Position numbers and translations under genes: made by a program. From Companilactobacillus suantsaicola (GTDB lineage: Bacteria; Bacillota; Bacilli; Lactobacillales; Lactobacillaceae), in assembly GCF_004745525.1 (NCBI RefSeq), contig NZ_RKLY01000021.1, positions 1 through 48,610 of the forward strand: 48,610 nt of DNA, written 5' to 3'. The notes under the pieces were generated by a model that saw only the letters and a program-made list of their open reading frames with translations, searched no databases and was not told the DNA's origin. This document shows, piece after piece, positions 23,381 through 31,619 of the stretch. Every line of letters starts with the position of its first letter. Position 1 is the stretch's first letter.

Positions 23381-23524
23381 GCAATATCAGGGAGGTGAAT
23401 GATACTAGTTTGTTTATTTAAATATATTTAGAGTAGAACAATTATTCTTGTTTACCAACTACTATATTAATCGGTAAATATGAAGAAAATGTGAAATCTA
23501 AAAAATAATAAATCCACTCGCTGA

Positions 23525-24364
23525 TTATTGTGTTACTGAAGTAGCGAATTCTGGCTCGCTGGTAACTTGACTCGAAGCATCTTGATTCAACTTCATATTA
23601 GAACTTTGGGCCCATTCATTAGTTGAAACTTGATAGAAAGTGTAACCATATTTATTTTGTACCATGTTACCAACTTTCCAATCAGTACCTTCAGCTAATT
23701 GTCGACTTGAAAATGCGTCCATTGACGTATCGTATAAATCGGCTGGTCCATTAACAACTCGTCCGACTAATTGTTGATCTTGTGTCTGGTTTTGTACATT
23801 TTGATTTTGTGTAGTTTGAGTAGTCGTTGCAGCTTGGGTAGTCTGTGTTTGTCCAATGTTCAAATCACTGGCGGCTACAAATTCATTCGTGGCAACTTGA
23901 TAGTAGAGCTTACCATTGATAGTTAAAGATGCGCCTAATTTCCAGTTGGATTGAGCAGGTAGAGTTACACCTGTGATTGCTTGTCCTTGACTGTTAACAA
24001 CGGCAGCATTCCACCTAGCTGTGGCATTTTGACCCGAAACAGATGTATCGACTTGTGGAGTAGCGTCAGAAATAACGATGCTACTTGCAGCAATCCATTG
24101 ATCAGTCGCAACTTGGTAGTAAGTGATGCCGTTGATCTGAGTCGTTGCCCCAAGTTTCCAAGAACTGAAGTTAGGAAGGTAAGTACTCGTGATAGTTTGA
24201 CCTTGGGAATTGACCAAGACACCACTGCCACGACGAACCGTACCGACCAAATTACTTGGAGTAGTGACTGCCGCATCAACATCTTGAGGTGACAAATTCG
24301 ACAGAACAGCCGGAGCGATTAAGAGAGCCAGCGCTGAACCAATAAGAGCTTTATTCTTTTTCAT
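23525..24364 (-). CDS. secreted protein with three SLAP-type wall-binding units
   Basis: 279 residues: signal peptide MKKNKALIGSALALLIAPAVLS with probable cleavage near VDA-AV (about 32), then three units of about 60 residues, each with a conserved G-W-K core and a closing motif (YYQVATDQWIAASSIV, YYQVATNEFVAASDL, FYQVSTNEWAQSSNM). A Gln/Thr-rich linker (about 175-195) separates units two and three. There is no enzymatic domain, so it is a wall-binding protein or structural accessory of the surface layer. The ATG follows GGAGG. Monocistronic, with a terminator at 23348-23380. Exact role unknown. Confidence 0.85.
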   Translation of the reverse strand: MKKNKALIGSALALLIAPAVLSNLSPQDVDAAVTTPSNLVGTVRRGSGVLVNSQGQTITSTYLPNFSSWKLGATTQINGITYYQVATDQWIAASSIVISDATPQVDTSVSGQNATARWNAAVVNSQGQAITGVTLPAQSNWKLGASLTINGKLYYQVATNEFVAASDLNIGQTQTTQAATTTQTTQNQNVQNQTQDQQLVGRVVNGPADLYDTSMDAFSSRQLAEGTDWKVGNMVQNKYGYTFYQVSTNEWAQSSNMKLNQDASSQVTSEPEFATSVTQ

Positions 24365-24542
24365 CTATAAACCTCCAATCCTTATTTTACGGTTCATAGT
24401 AAACTTATAATGCAACGAAAAATTAATCAATAAGTGTTAAGAACAGTTAACAGAAACGTAAATCTTTCTTTAGAATTGAGCAATTTTCTCTCAAAAAAAT
24501 TTTGATAAATGAATATTTTTAATAGAAATCACGCAATTTAGA

Positions 24543-24577
24543 CAAAAAAATACCTAGAGAGAGTTCTCCCTAGATAT
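24543..24577 (-). terminator. intrinsic terminator of the lipoprotein gene
   Basis: On the minus strand CTAGGGAGA pairs with TCTCTCTAG, followed by GTATTTTTTT; it begins about 10 bp after the stop codon. Confidence 0.85.
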
Positions 24578-24586
24578 TTATTACAA

Positions 24587-25465
24587 TTAATTTTGGATCT
24601 TAGCATCGTCGGCAGTAACCGTAGTCCGACCATCTTTATAAGCGTTCTTGATGGCACGAACAATATCATTGTCACTCCAAGCACCAGCATTAACACCTTG
24701 TTTAGAAAGATCTTCACGAGCCTTGTTGATGTCAGCATCAGTGATCGTCTTACCATCGATTTCTTTCTTTTCAATATCGAAATCGCCGTTAGCGGCTGGA
24801 TTACCACTTTGGTTATCAGAACCATTGTTAGAGTCAGCACTAGTAGAATCATTATTATTAGTATTAGCACTGTTGTCAGCTTTAGTATCGGTTGTGGTAT
24901 CATTTTCAGCTTTAACAGGTAGATTAGCTAACAGCTTCTTAGCTTGCTTGTAAAGGTCTGAATAATATTTCCCCTTGATACCTTCAAAGTTAGTTACTTG
25001 TTCAAGAAGTGTTTTAGCTTGATCAGGTGCATCATTCATCACATCTTGAGCAGTAGCGATATTTTTAGTGAAATTACTACGATTTGTTTTGATTACTTTA
25101 ATTTTCTTTAAGAGCTTATTAGCGTGTTTGACCATTTTTTGATTACCGTTATCCTGGTCAGTCACTTCATTGAGTGCGTTCTTGGCACCGTCAAATTTTC
25201 TTTGGTTCATCAACTTCTTAGCCTTGACCAAGTTTTGTGCTTGAACTTTTGAGTCATGCGCTTTGTCAGTTTTTTTCGCCTTAATTGCGGAAGCAAAATG
25301 ATCCATAGCCTTTGAATATTTCTCATCGTTTACGGCATCATTTCCCTTAGACATCTCAGTCTTATAAGTACTACTACTGTTGTCAGTAGACTTTTGTGCG
25401 CCGTTACTGCAGCCAGCTAGCAATAGTGCCACCCCAGTTGTTGCTAGTAATAAAGCTTTTTTCAT
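24587..25465 (-). CDS. lipoprotein with helical repeat region, function unknown
   Basis: 292 residues. The signal peptide ends in a lipobox (LLLAGCSNG; Cys 19), so the protein is lipid-anchored on the outer face of the membrane. Residues about 35-175 are Lys- and Ala-rich helices resembling tetratricopeptide-like repeats (NDAVNDEKYSKAMDHFASAIKA, KKLMNQRKFDGAKNALNEV). An Asn/Ser/Asp-rich linker (about 195-225) leads to a small C-terminal domain (KEIDGKTITDADINKARED ... DNDIVRAIKNAYKDGRTTVT). Similar lipoproteins are widespread in lactobacilli without a known role. The ATG has a GGAGG site upstream. Monocistronic. Confidence 0.8.
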   Translation of the reverse strand: MKKALLLATTGVALLLAGCSNGAQKSTDNSSSTYKTEMSKGNDAVNDEKYSKAMDHFASAIKAKKTDKAHDSKVQAQNLVKAKKLMNQRKFDGAKNALNEVTDQDNGNQKMVKHANKLLKKIKVIKTNRSNFTKNIATAQDVMNDAPDQAKTLLEQVTNFEGIKGKYYSDLYKQAKKLLANLPVKAENDTTTDTKADNSANTNNNDSTSADSNNGSDNQSGNPAANGDFDIEKKEIDGKTITDADINKAREDLSKQGVNAGAWSDNDIVRAIKNAYKDGRTTVTADDAKIQN

Positions 25466-25565
25466 TTTTGAAATTCCTCCATATTATTGCTGTAAGAATT
25501 ATACCATGTTCAAAATAATTTCAAAAAATATTTCCGTTTTTGCCATCACGCTTCGTTAGTATTTG

Positions 25566-25597
25566 TGTAAGTTACTTAAGCCGGCCAAGAACTTACA
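25566..25597 (+). promoter_or_regulatory. leader hairpin upstream of the DUF1659/DUF2922 pair
   Basis: TGTAAGTT-A-CTT pairs with AAG-AACTTACA around AAGCCGGCC; it ends about 15 nt before the ribosome-binding site (AGAGGT). It may stabilise the mRNA or act as an operator. Confidence 0.45.
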
Positions 25598-25620
25598 AAA
25601 TAAAAAAAGAGGTAAGAAAA

Positions 25621-25821
25621 ATGAACTGGAAGAAAACATCAATCATCGTCACATTGAACAACGAAAACTACGCCAACGGCAAGAAGGCGAGAACTTTCAA
25701 TAATATAGTAGAAGATCCGACTGAAGCCCAAATCAAACTCTTCACAGACGCCTTACTACTATTATCAAACGGCGACACACTTGGTGACACAGAAGTAGTT
25801 AAGCACGACACATTAGACTAA
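25621..25821 (+). CDS. DUF1659-like small protein
   Basis: Start at ATG 25621 with AGAGGT upstream; 66 residues (MNWKKTSIIVTLNNENYANG...). The pattern of a short beta strand, KARTFNNIVEDPTEAQIKLF, and an amphipathic helix (ALLLLSNGD) fits DUF1659, a family of tiny proteins found next to DUF2922 genes in Firmicutes. The DUF2922 gene follows 18 bp later, which supports the call. The function of both families is unknown. Codon usage looks like that of well-expressed genes. Confidence 0.75.
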   Translation: MNWKKTSIIVTLNNENYANGKKARTFNNIVEDPTEAQIKLFTDALLLLSNGDTLGDTEVVKHDTLD

Positions 25822-25839
25822 CAATAAAAGGGGAATATT

Positions 25840-26052
25840 ATGAAAAAATTACAATTGAAATTTAAGACAGCTGACGGTAAGAATAAGGATCTAGTACTAA
25901 GTTATGTCAAAGATGGACTTGATGAAACAACAGTCAAACAAGCCATGGACAAGATTCAAGCTAGCAAATTGTTTGAAAAGAACACTTTCCAACTTTACAA
26001 CGAAATTCTTGGTGCCAAGTACGTTGATCGTGAAGAGAGCACTATCTTCTAA
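25840..26052 (+). CDS. DUF2922 small protein
   Basis: 70 residues (MKKLQLKFKTADGKNKDLVL...) matching DUF2922: an N-terminal beta hairpin carrying 'xTxDGKxxxLxL', a helix with the conserved VKQAMDKI, and a C-terminal YVDREES/T strand. AAGGGG ribosome-binding site. Second gene of a two-gene operon with the DUF1659-like gene; terminator at 26104-26146. Cytosolic, no signal peptide. Function unknown. Confidence 0.85.
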   Translation: MKKLQLKFKTADGKNKDLVLSYVKDGLDETTVKQAMDKIQASKLFEKNTFQLYNEILGAKYVDREESTIF

Positions 26053-26103
26053 GCGGTTCCAGTTTTTACTAAAAATTCTTCAAATATTTAAGGTATAAGC
26101 CTT

Positions 26104-26146
26104 GAGCCTACGACTTATTTAGAATAGAATAAGAGTAGGCTCTTTT
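26104..26146 (+). terminator. intrinsic terminator of the DUF1659/DUF2922 operon
   Basis: GAGCCTA pairs with TAGGCTC around an extended inner stem (TTATT/AATAA), followed by TTTT. Confidence 0.85.
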
Positions 26147-26245
26147 GGGTTAATAAAATTTATATAGTCAATGCTTAAACATTTTATGCATGAGATTTGA
26201 ATTTTTTTCTTAGAGGAATTTGTTAATTTAATGCATTTTGGTATG

Positions 26246-26290
26246 GAAATGTTACAAAACTGTGATATTTAATACAGAAATGTTACAAAA
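26246..26290 (+). promoter_or_regulatory. two direct repeats upstream of the S-layer promoter
   Basis: GAAATGTTACAAAA occurs at 26246-26259 and again at 26277-26290, 31 bp apart (three helical turns), ending 22 bp before the -35 box. The arrangement suits two molecules of one regulator on the same DNA face. Confidence 0.5.
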
Positions 26291-26312
26291 GTGGGGACTT
26301 TTTAAATTTCAG

Positions 26313-26341
26313 TTGATTCACAAGCCGGAGTTTCATATAAT
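26313..26341 (+). promoter_or_regulatory. promoter of the S-layer protein gene
   Basis: TTGATT (26313-26318), 17-bp spacer, TATAAT (26336-26341): a near-consensus sigma-A promoter. Predicted transcription start about 26348. Confidence 0.8.
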
Positions 26342-26342
26342 G

Positions 26343-26370
26343 ATTGTCAGTGGGATAGCCCCACGACAAT
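26343..26370 (+). promoter_or_regulatory. 5' leader stem-loop of the S-layer mRNA
   Basis: ATTGTC-A-GTGGG-ATAGC-CCCAC-GACAAT is an almost perfect stem at or near the 5' end of the transcript, about 40 nt before the start codon; stable leader hairpins are known to protect S-layer mRNAs. Confidence 0.7.
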
Positions 26371-26409
26371 TAAAATAATAAATTCTTGTAGTCCAGGGGA
26401 GGATTAACA

Positions 26410-27858
26410 TTGAAAAAATCTATTAAATATGCAGGAATCGCTGCTGCTACACTTCTAGCTGTTGCACCAGTTGCTGCTCCTGTTGTTTCACAAGCTGATG
26501 CTGTTACAGATGCTTCATCTGTAAAACCAACTGACCAATCAGAACAAGACAAAGCTGTTACTGCTTTTGGTAACCAATTCCAAGACAAGACTGCTAAGAC
26601 AGTTGCTGCTGGTAAGGTACAATTAGGTACTGTAAATGCTGAAGAGTTTGCTACAAAAGATGCTGCACTTATTACTGGTGACGCTTCAGATGTTGCTCTA
26701 TTGAATTCAAAGGGTACAGCTCAAGTAAACGTTTCAGCTAAGTATGGTAACACATCAATCACTACAAACAATGATTTGTACAAGATTCTTAACGACACAA
26801 CATATCCAGAAGTTGTATTCACAATTACATTGTCATACAATAACTTGAATGGTGTTGCACAATCAAAGACATACAGTGTTACAGCTACTAGAGACACTGA
26901 TACTACAAGTGAAATGACACAAGCAAATGTTTCATTCACAACACCTGTAAATGTTTCATTGAACTCAACAACAACAGCTACAACACTTGATGTAAGTAAC
27001 GATGCTACTGTTAAGGATCAAGACGGTAACTCAGTACTTACAGATACAGAATATGTTGCTGCAAAACCTGTATTCTATGATACATACAAAGCTGCTATGA
27101 AGGTTGCTGATGGTCATACTGCTGATGCAACAGCTGCTACAAATGTTGGCCCAAATGCTAATGTAAATGGTGGTCAAACATCATTCCTTAAAGCTGGTAC
27201 ATATTACCAAGTAATTACATTCCAAGCTGACAAGTCATCTGCTCTACAAAGCTTCTTGGCTGCATACAGCAAGAACCCTTCAGCTTACACAGTTAGTGTA
27301 AACGGCTCAAATGCTGCTGCTGGTTATGACTTCGGTTACAACTCAACAACAAACACATTAAGCTTTGTTCGTGCTATCAATGTTTCAAACAGCACAGACA
27401 AGTGGACAGTTTCTGACACAACAGGTGTTGTTACAACAAAGAGTGATCACTCAGTATACACACTAAAAGATGCTGACAATAACACAATCGTTAACCGTGG
27501 TTTGGCTGCAAACACAGCATGGAAGACAGATAAGGTTCGTGTAAACCAAGACGGTGTTAAACAATATCGTGTTGCTACAAACGAATGGATCAATGCTGAC
27601 GATGTTAACTATGGTGAAACTGTTACATCAAACGGTTTGACAGACATCAAGGCTGCTTCTGGTGTTGCTACATTGACAAAACCAGCTGGTTACGTAATGT
27701 CACTATTCGGTGATGACGGTAACGTTCTTGACCGTGGTCTAGCTTCAGGTACTGCTTGGAGAGTTGATAAGACTGCTAAAGACGCTGCAGGTAACACATA
27801 CTACCGTGTTGCTACTGGCGAATGGCTACAAGCCGGTGAAGGCGTTTCATTCAAGTAA
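26410..27858 (+). CDS. S-layer-like surface protein with two C-terminal SLAP units
   Basis: 482 residues. Signal peptide MKKSIKYAGIAAATLLAVAP...SQADA, cleaved near 31. The Thr/Ala/Val-rich middle (about 32-355) has no known enzyme motif and would form the lattice. Two SLAP units close the protein: NRGLAANTAWKTDKVRVNQ...YRVATNEWINADDV and DRGLASGTAWRVDKTAK...YYRVATGEWLQAGEG. Codon choice is strongly biased (Thr almost always ACA/ACT, Ala mostly GCT), and promoter, leader hairpin, GGGGAGG ribosome-binding site and terminator are all strong, so this is probably the main surface-layer protein. Odd: the only suitable start is TTG at 26410. Strain-level S-layer formation is inference. Confidence 0.85.
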   Translation: MKKSIKYAGIAAATLLAVAPVAAPVVSQADAVTDASSVKPTDQSEQDKAVTAFGNQFQDKTAKTVAAGKVQLGTVNAEEFATKDAALITGDASDVALLNSKGTAQVNVSAKYGNTSITTNNDLYKILNDTTYPEVVFTITLSYNNLNGVAQSKTYSVTATRDTDTTSEMTQANVSFTTPVNVSLNSTTTATTLDVSNDATVKDQDGNSVLTDTEYVAAKPVFYDTYKAAMKVADGHTADATAATNVGPNANVNGGQTSFLKAGTYYQVITFQADKSSALQSFLAAYSKNPSAYTVSVNGSNAAAGYDFGYNSTTNTLSFVRAINVSNSTDKWTVSDTTGVVTTKSDHSVYTLKDADNNTIVNRGLAANTAWKTDKVRVNQDGVKQYRVATNEWINADDVNYGETVTSNGLTDIKAASGVATLTKPAGYVMSLFGDDGNVLDRGLASGTAWRVDKTAKDAAGNTYYRVATGEWLQAGEGVSFK

Positions 27859-27877
27859 TTATTAATTACTGAAATTT

Positions 27878-27905
27878 AAAGGTTCGCGTAAGCGAGCCTT
27901 TTTTT
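27878..27905 (+). terminator. intrinsic terminator of the S-layer gene
   Basis: AAAGG-T-TCGC-GTAA-GCGA-G-CCTTT followed by TTTTT. Confidence 0.9.
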
Positions 27906-27916
27906 ATGCACTTTTT

Positions 27917-27930
27917 TGAAATCGATTGCA
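27917..27930 (+). promoter_or_regulatory. imperfect cre-like site upstream of levR
   Basis: TGAAATCGATTGCA resembles the CcpA site consensus TGNAARCGNWWWCA with two mismatches. It lies about 60 bp before the levR start and just upstream of a TATAAA. Suggestive only. Confidence 0.3.
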
Positions 27931-27989
27931 AAACTTCTGAGATACTATAAACTAAATAATGAAGAATCTTCAAAAGAGGGGAATTACCA

Positions 27990-30548
27990 TTGGAAGCTAA
28001 ATTTGAACTGTTAGAAAAACTCAAACGACTCAATCCAGATCAGTTGCCAATCAATACTAGTCAAATTTCTGAATTGGCTGATCTTAGTCGTTCAGTTACT
28101 AGTCATTATTTACATCAATTGTTGGATGACGGACAAGTTAAAAAGATTGATGGCCGACCAGTTTTGTGGGATTTGGTTGACAAGAAAATTTCAAGTGATG
28201 GTTTGAAAACTTTTATTGGCGCTAATGGTAGTTTGAAGAGTGTTGTTTCTCAATGTGAAGCAGCAATCAATTATCCTCCTAATGGATTGAGTATCATCAT
28301 CACTGGTAATAGTGGAGTGGGTAAGAGTTTTCTGGCTAAAAAAATTTATCAATCAGCTAAAAGTTCTCACGTGATTACCTCCTCAGCACCATTTTTGACT
28401 CTGAATTGTGCTGATTATGCTAATAATCCGGAATTGTTGTCGAGTATTCTCTTCGGTTACGTCAAAGGGGCTTTTACTGGTGCCAATGAGGATAAGCCGG
28501 GGTTATTGGAACAAGCTGACGGTGGTTTTTTGTTTCTGGATGAAGTTCATCGTTTGTCGAGTGAGAATCAGGAGAAGCTCTTTAGTTTCATTGACCGGGG
28601 AACTTTCATGCGCATGGGTGAAAATAAGACGGCCAAGACTAGTAAAGTTAGATTTCTCTTCGCTACGACTGAAAAAACGGATGATGTCCTATTGGAAACT
28701 TTTCGTCGGCGAATTTCGATTGCAGTTCACTTGCCTGATTATCACGACCGCCCCCGAAATGAACGGTTGAGTTTGATCTACTCGATTTTTTACAATGAAG
28801 CACAAAAGATGGCTAAACCATTGAAAATTGATGAGAATGTCTTGGAAGCACTAGTCGATTTGAAGTCAGATGGTAATATCGGGCGGTTGAAAAATATTAT
28901 CAAAGTCGGTTGTGCCAATTCCTATAAGGATCAAAAAGAACAGACGGAAATTGTGATTAAACCGCAAAATATCATCTTTGATCAACCACTGGCAGAAAGT
29001 ACGGAACACGTTTCAATCGATCCACAGAAAAACTATGATTTCACCAGTTCCAATCTCGGTTACCAAAAAGAATTGACGAAGCTTTTTACCGAATTAAGTC
29101 AGTCGGAAGTTAATTCCTTTCAATTCAGTTGTAAGAAAGCAATTCACGACTTGGAACAAATTGAGCAATCACTCAATATCAGTGAGTTTGATCAACCGAC
29201 TTTCTTAAGGTTCAAAAATCAGTTTCAAAGAATTGTCGGTAAACAATTCGGTCTCGGTAACGTCTTAGATATTGCCCAGATCGTCTTTAAATTGTATCAA
29301 GCTGATTTTGTCTTGCCACAAAATCAATTGCAAAGTTTGGAAAAACGCTTGGAGAGTTTTTGCCCACGTTCGATGCACGTGGCGAAGTATTTCTTCAAGG
29401 AACTTCATTATCAATTGAGTGCTAAGTATCAAACAGTTGGGCTCGTTCTAGTGATTTTACTGAGTGAACGGGTTGATGAATCATTGAAACTACGTGGTTT
29501 GTTACTGGCTCACGGTGAGTATACGGCCACTAGTATTCAAGCCGTCGTAAATCAGCTCTGTGGCAATTACTTATTCGATGCCATCGACATGCCGATTGAT
29601 ACTGGAATCAACGAAATTGTCAAACAGACTAAAGACTTATTCGATTCTTATGACACTTCCAATGGGACAGTGATGTTAGTCGATATGGGTTCTTTAAATC
29701 AGTTGTATGCGGAAATTAAGAATCATCTCAATGGCGATTTGTTGGTAATTGATAACTTGACCACCGCGACTGCTTTGGATGTGGCTTTAAAGATTCAGAG
29801 TAAAGAATCCTTCAGGTCGATCGCGACGGCAGCGGAGGATGAATATCAAATTCACAGTAAGTACTATGCCGGCTATTCGAATAAGAAAAATATCATTATT
29901 TCTTGTATTTCTGGTTTAGGAATTTCTGAAAAAATTAAAGAAACGATGTTGCCATATTTTCCCAATGACATTCAGATCAACACTTTGGATTATTACAAGT
30001 TGAAGGAAAATATTCATCAAAATGACAATCATTACTTTGACACAACTTTGTTTGTTTTGACGACGACTAGTTTGCCCAAGGATTTCCAAATTCCTAATAT
30101 CAACATTTATGACCTGTTGGATGCTAAAGGAGAACAGAAGTTGACGAAATTGTTGACGCCGTATTTGAAAGCTGATGCGATCGATCGTTTGAATCAGGAA
30201 TTGTTGCGTTTCTTCTCCATCGAAGGAGTCAGTGAGCGGCTCAGCTTCTTGAATCCCAAGATTATCATCAAAGAAGTGGAGACGGTCATTTACAAGTACG
30301 AGAGTTACTATCACCTCAAACTCGATGGGAAAGTTAAGCTCAATTTGTACATGCACATTGCCTTGATGATCGAGCGGCTGATGGTTAGAAAGTCGCCCAA
30401 AGTACCGGAAATCAAGCCTAGTGGTGACGAGCAAGAATTTATCTCGATTTCTAAGAGCATTTTCCAGCCCCTTGAGTTGAAATATAATGTCGTGGTCAAT
30501 GACTATGAACTGTCACTCATGTATGAAGTGTTTAAGACTTTGTTTTAG
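27990..30548 (+). CDS. levR: LevR-type sigma-54-dependent PTS operon activator
   Basis: 852 residues, start TTG 27990 with GAGGGG upstream. Domains: N-terminal winged helix (1-65; ISELADLSRSVTSHYLHQLL); AAA+ ATPase with Walker A GNSGVGKS (106-113), the sigma-54-contacting GAFTGA loop (160-165) and Walker B LFLDEV (181-186); a first PRD-like region (about 365-480); an EIIA(Man)-like domain with LLLAHGEYTATS (His near 516); an EIIB-like domain (IISCISGLGISEKI, near 635); and a final PRD with LYMHIALMIERL. This is the LevR order. It drives open-complex formation by RNA polymerase with sigma-54 (RpoN, not in this window) and is tuned by PTS phosphorylation. Its target, a perfect -24/-12 promoter and PTS operon, is directly downstream. 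Confidence 0.93.
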   Translation: MEAKFELLEKLKRLNPDQLPINTSQISELADLSRSVTSHYLHQLLDDGQVKKIDGRPVLWDLVDKKISSDGLKTFIGANGSLKSVVSQCEAAINYPPNGLSIIITGNSGVGKSFLAKKIYQSAKSSHVITSSAPFLTLNCADYANNPELLSSILFGYVKGAFTGANEDKPGLLEQADGGFLFLDEVHRLSSENQEKLFSFIDRGTFMRMGENKTAKTSKVRFLFATTEKTDDVLLETFRRRISIAVHLPDYHDRPRNERLSLIYSIFYNEAQKMAKPLKIDENVLEALVDLKSDGNIGRLKNIIKVGCANSYKDQKEQTEIVIKPQNIIFDQPLAESTEHVSIDPQKNYDFTSSNLGYQKELTKLFTELSQSEVNSFQFSCKKAIHDLEQIEQSLNISEFDQPTFLRFKNQFQRIVGKQFGLGNVLDIAQIVFKLYQADFVLPQNQLQSLEKRLESFCPRSMHVAKYFFKELHYQLSAKYQTVGLVLVILLSERVDESLKLRGLLLAHGEYTATSIQAVVNQLCGNYLFDAIDMPIDTGINEIVKQTKDLFDSYDTSNGTVMLVDMGSLNQLYAEIKNHLNGDLLVIDNLTTATALDVALKIQSKESFRSIATAAEDEYQIHSKYYAGYSNKKNIIISCISGLGISEKIKETMLPYFPNDIQINTLDYYKLKENIHQNDNHYFDTTLFVLTTTSLPKDFQIPNINIYDLLDAKGEQKLTKLLTPYLKADAIDRLNQELLRFFSIEGVSERLSFLNPKIIIKEVETVIYKYESYYHLKLDGKVKLNLYMHIALMIERLMVRKSPKVPEIKPSGDEQEFISISKSIFQPLELKYNVVVNDYELSLMYEVFKTLF

Positions 30549-30561
30549 TGTTCACAAGAGA

Positions 30562-30599
30562 AGAGCTAGTGTTTAACGTTAAACACTAGCTCTTTTTTT
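30562..30599 (+). terminator. levR terminator, a 32-bp perfect palindrome
   Basis: AGAGCTAGTGTTTAAC joined directly to its reverse complement (30562-30593), followed by a T run. A loopless perfect palindrome is unusual for a terminator; the inner GTGTTTAACGTTAAACAC is centred about 62 bp upstream of the -12 element, a plausible place for an activator site as well. Confidence 0.75.
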
Positions 30600-30624
30600 G
30601 TTGGCGTGATGGGGATTAAACAAG

Positions 30625-30641
30625 TTGGCACGAAACTTGCT
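30625..30641 (+). promoter_or_regulatory. sigma-54 (-24/-12) promoter of the PTS operon
   Basis: TTGGCACGAAACTTGCT matches the sigma-54 consensus TGGCAC-N5-TTGCW exactly, with GG at 30627-30628 and GC at 30639-30640. It lies 37 bp before the EIIA start and just after the gene of a GAFTGA-bearing activator. Confidence 0.95.
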
Positions 30642-30677
30642 TATATAAAAGTGAAGACAAAACGAGGAGTAAATGAT

Positions 30678-31091
30678 ATGAAAAAATATTTAATTGCTAG
30701 TCATGGACATTTAGCTAGTGGGTTGCAGAGTTCACTGGAAATTCTCACTGGTATGGGAGATAAGGTTTCGGTGATCGATGCTTATGTTGATGACCATGAT
30801 TATGTGCCGGACATCAAAAAATTTATTGAACAATTAAATGGTGAAGTCGGGGTTATCTTTACCGATCTCGTTGGCGGCAGTGTTAATCAGAAGGTGATGC
30901 TAGAAGTTGTTGGCCACGAGAATGTTTTAGTAATATCGGGCACTAATTTATCGATTGTTTTGTCAGTGATTTTGGAAGCTGATGAATTGACTAAGGAAAA
31001 ACTCAACGGATTAATTTCCCAGAGTCAAGTTCAATTAGTGGAGGCACCAAACGAAAATTCGGAAATGTCAGATGACAGTTTCTTAGAATAA
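30678..31091 (+). CDS. PTS mannose-family EIIA component
   Basis: Start at ATG 30678 (MKKYLIASHGHLASGLQSSL) with GAGGAG upstream; a longer frame upstream would run through the sigma-54 promoter. 137 residues. EIIA(Man) fold: phosphorylated His 9 in IASHGHLASG, then IFTDLVGGSVNQ and VISGTNLSIVLSV. It takes phosphate from HPr and passes it to EIIB. An acidic C-terminal extension (NENSEMSDDSFLE) follows the domain. First gene of the EIIA-B-C-D operon. EIIA and EIIB are separate, as in levDE, not fused as in ManL. Confidence 0.92.
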   Translation: MKKYLIASHGHLASGLQSSLEILTGMGDKVSVIDAYVDDHDYVPDIKKFIEQLNGEVGVIFTDLVGGSVNQKVMLEVVGHENVLVISGTNLSIVLSVILEADELTKEKLNGLISQSQVQLVEAPNENSEMSDDSFLE

Positions 31092-31106
31092 TTGGAGGGA
31101 AAAATT

Positions 31107-31598
31107 ATGATTGCACAATTAAGAATTGATGACCGTTTGATTCACGGACAGGTAGCTTTAGTTTGGACAAAGGAATTGGATACACCAGGAATTGTGGTTG
31201 CTAACGACAACGCCGCTAACAACGAAATGGTGCAAATGACTTTGAAGATGGCTACACCGACTGGCAAGAAATTGTTGATCAGATCAGTTGATGACGCGAT
31301 TAAAGTTTTCAACAATCCTAAGGGTAAAAACATGCGGATGTTTGCTTTAACAAATTGTGTCGCTGATGCTTTAAAGATTGCTCAAAATGTTGAAGATATT
31401 GACGGTATCAACGTTGCTAATGTCGGTCGATTCGCTGATAAATCTGAAGGGGAGACTCATCAAGTTGGTAGTACTTTGATGTTGAGTGACTCAGAACTTG
31501 AGGCTTTAAAGGAATTGACCAAACTAGATGTCCCAGTCTTTCAACAAGTTGTTCCAAGTAATCCTAAGACAAGTATTAGTTCGATGTTAAAAAAATAG
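31107..31598 (+). CDS. PTS mannose-family EIIB component
   Basis: Start at ATG 31107 with GGAGGGA; 163 residues. Signature LRIDDRLIHGQVALVWTKEL places the phosphorylated His at residue 13. Further family motifs: IVVANDNAANNEMVQMTLKM and NVANVGRFA. It transfers phosphate from EIIA to sugar bound by the EIIC-EIID membrane complex. It follows EIIA by 15 bp. Sorbose/fructose/mannose specificity cannot be told apart from this component. Confidence 0.92.
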   Translation: MIAQLRIDDRLIHGQVALVWTKELDTPGIVVANDNAANNEMVQMTLKMATPTGKKLLIRSVDDAIKVFNNPKGKNMRMFALTNCVADALKIAQNVEDIDGINVANVGRFADKSEGETHQVGSTLMLSDSELEALKELTKLDVPVFQQVVPSNPKTSISSMLKK

Positions 31599-31619
31599 TG
31601 TTTGAGGGGGAAATTAATT

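Noticed and set aside
29916-30434. 172-residue minus-strand frame within levR
   Set aside because: It overlaps strongly supported LevR coding sequence and has no start signal.
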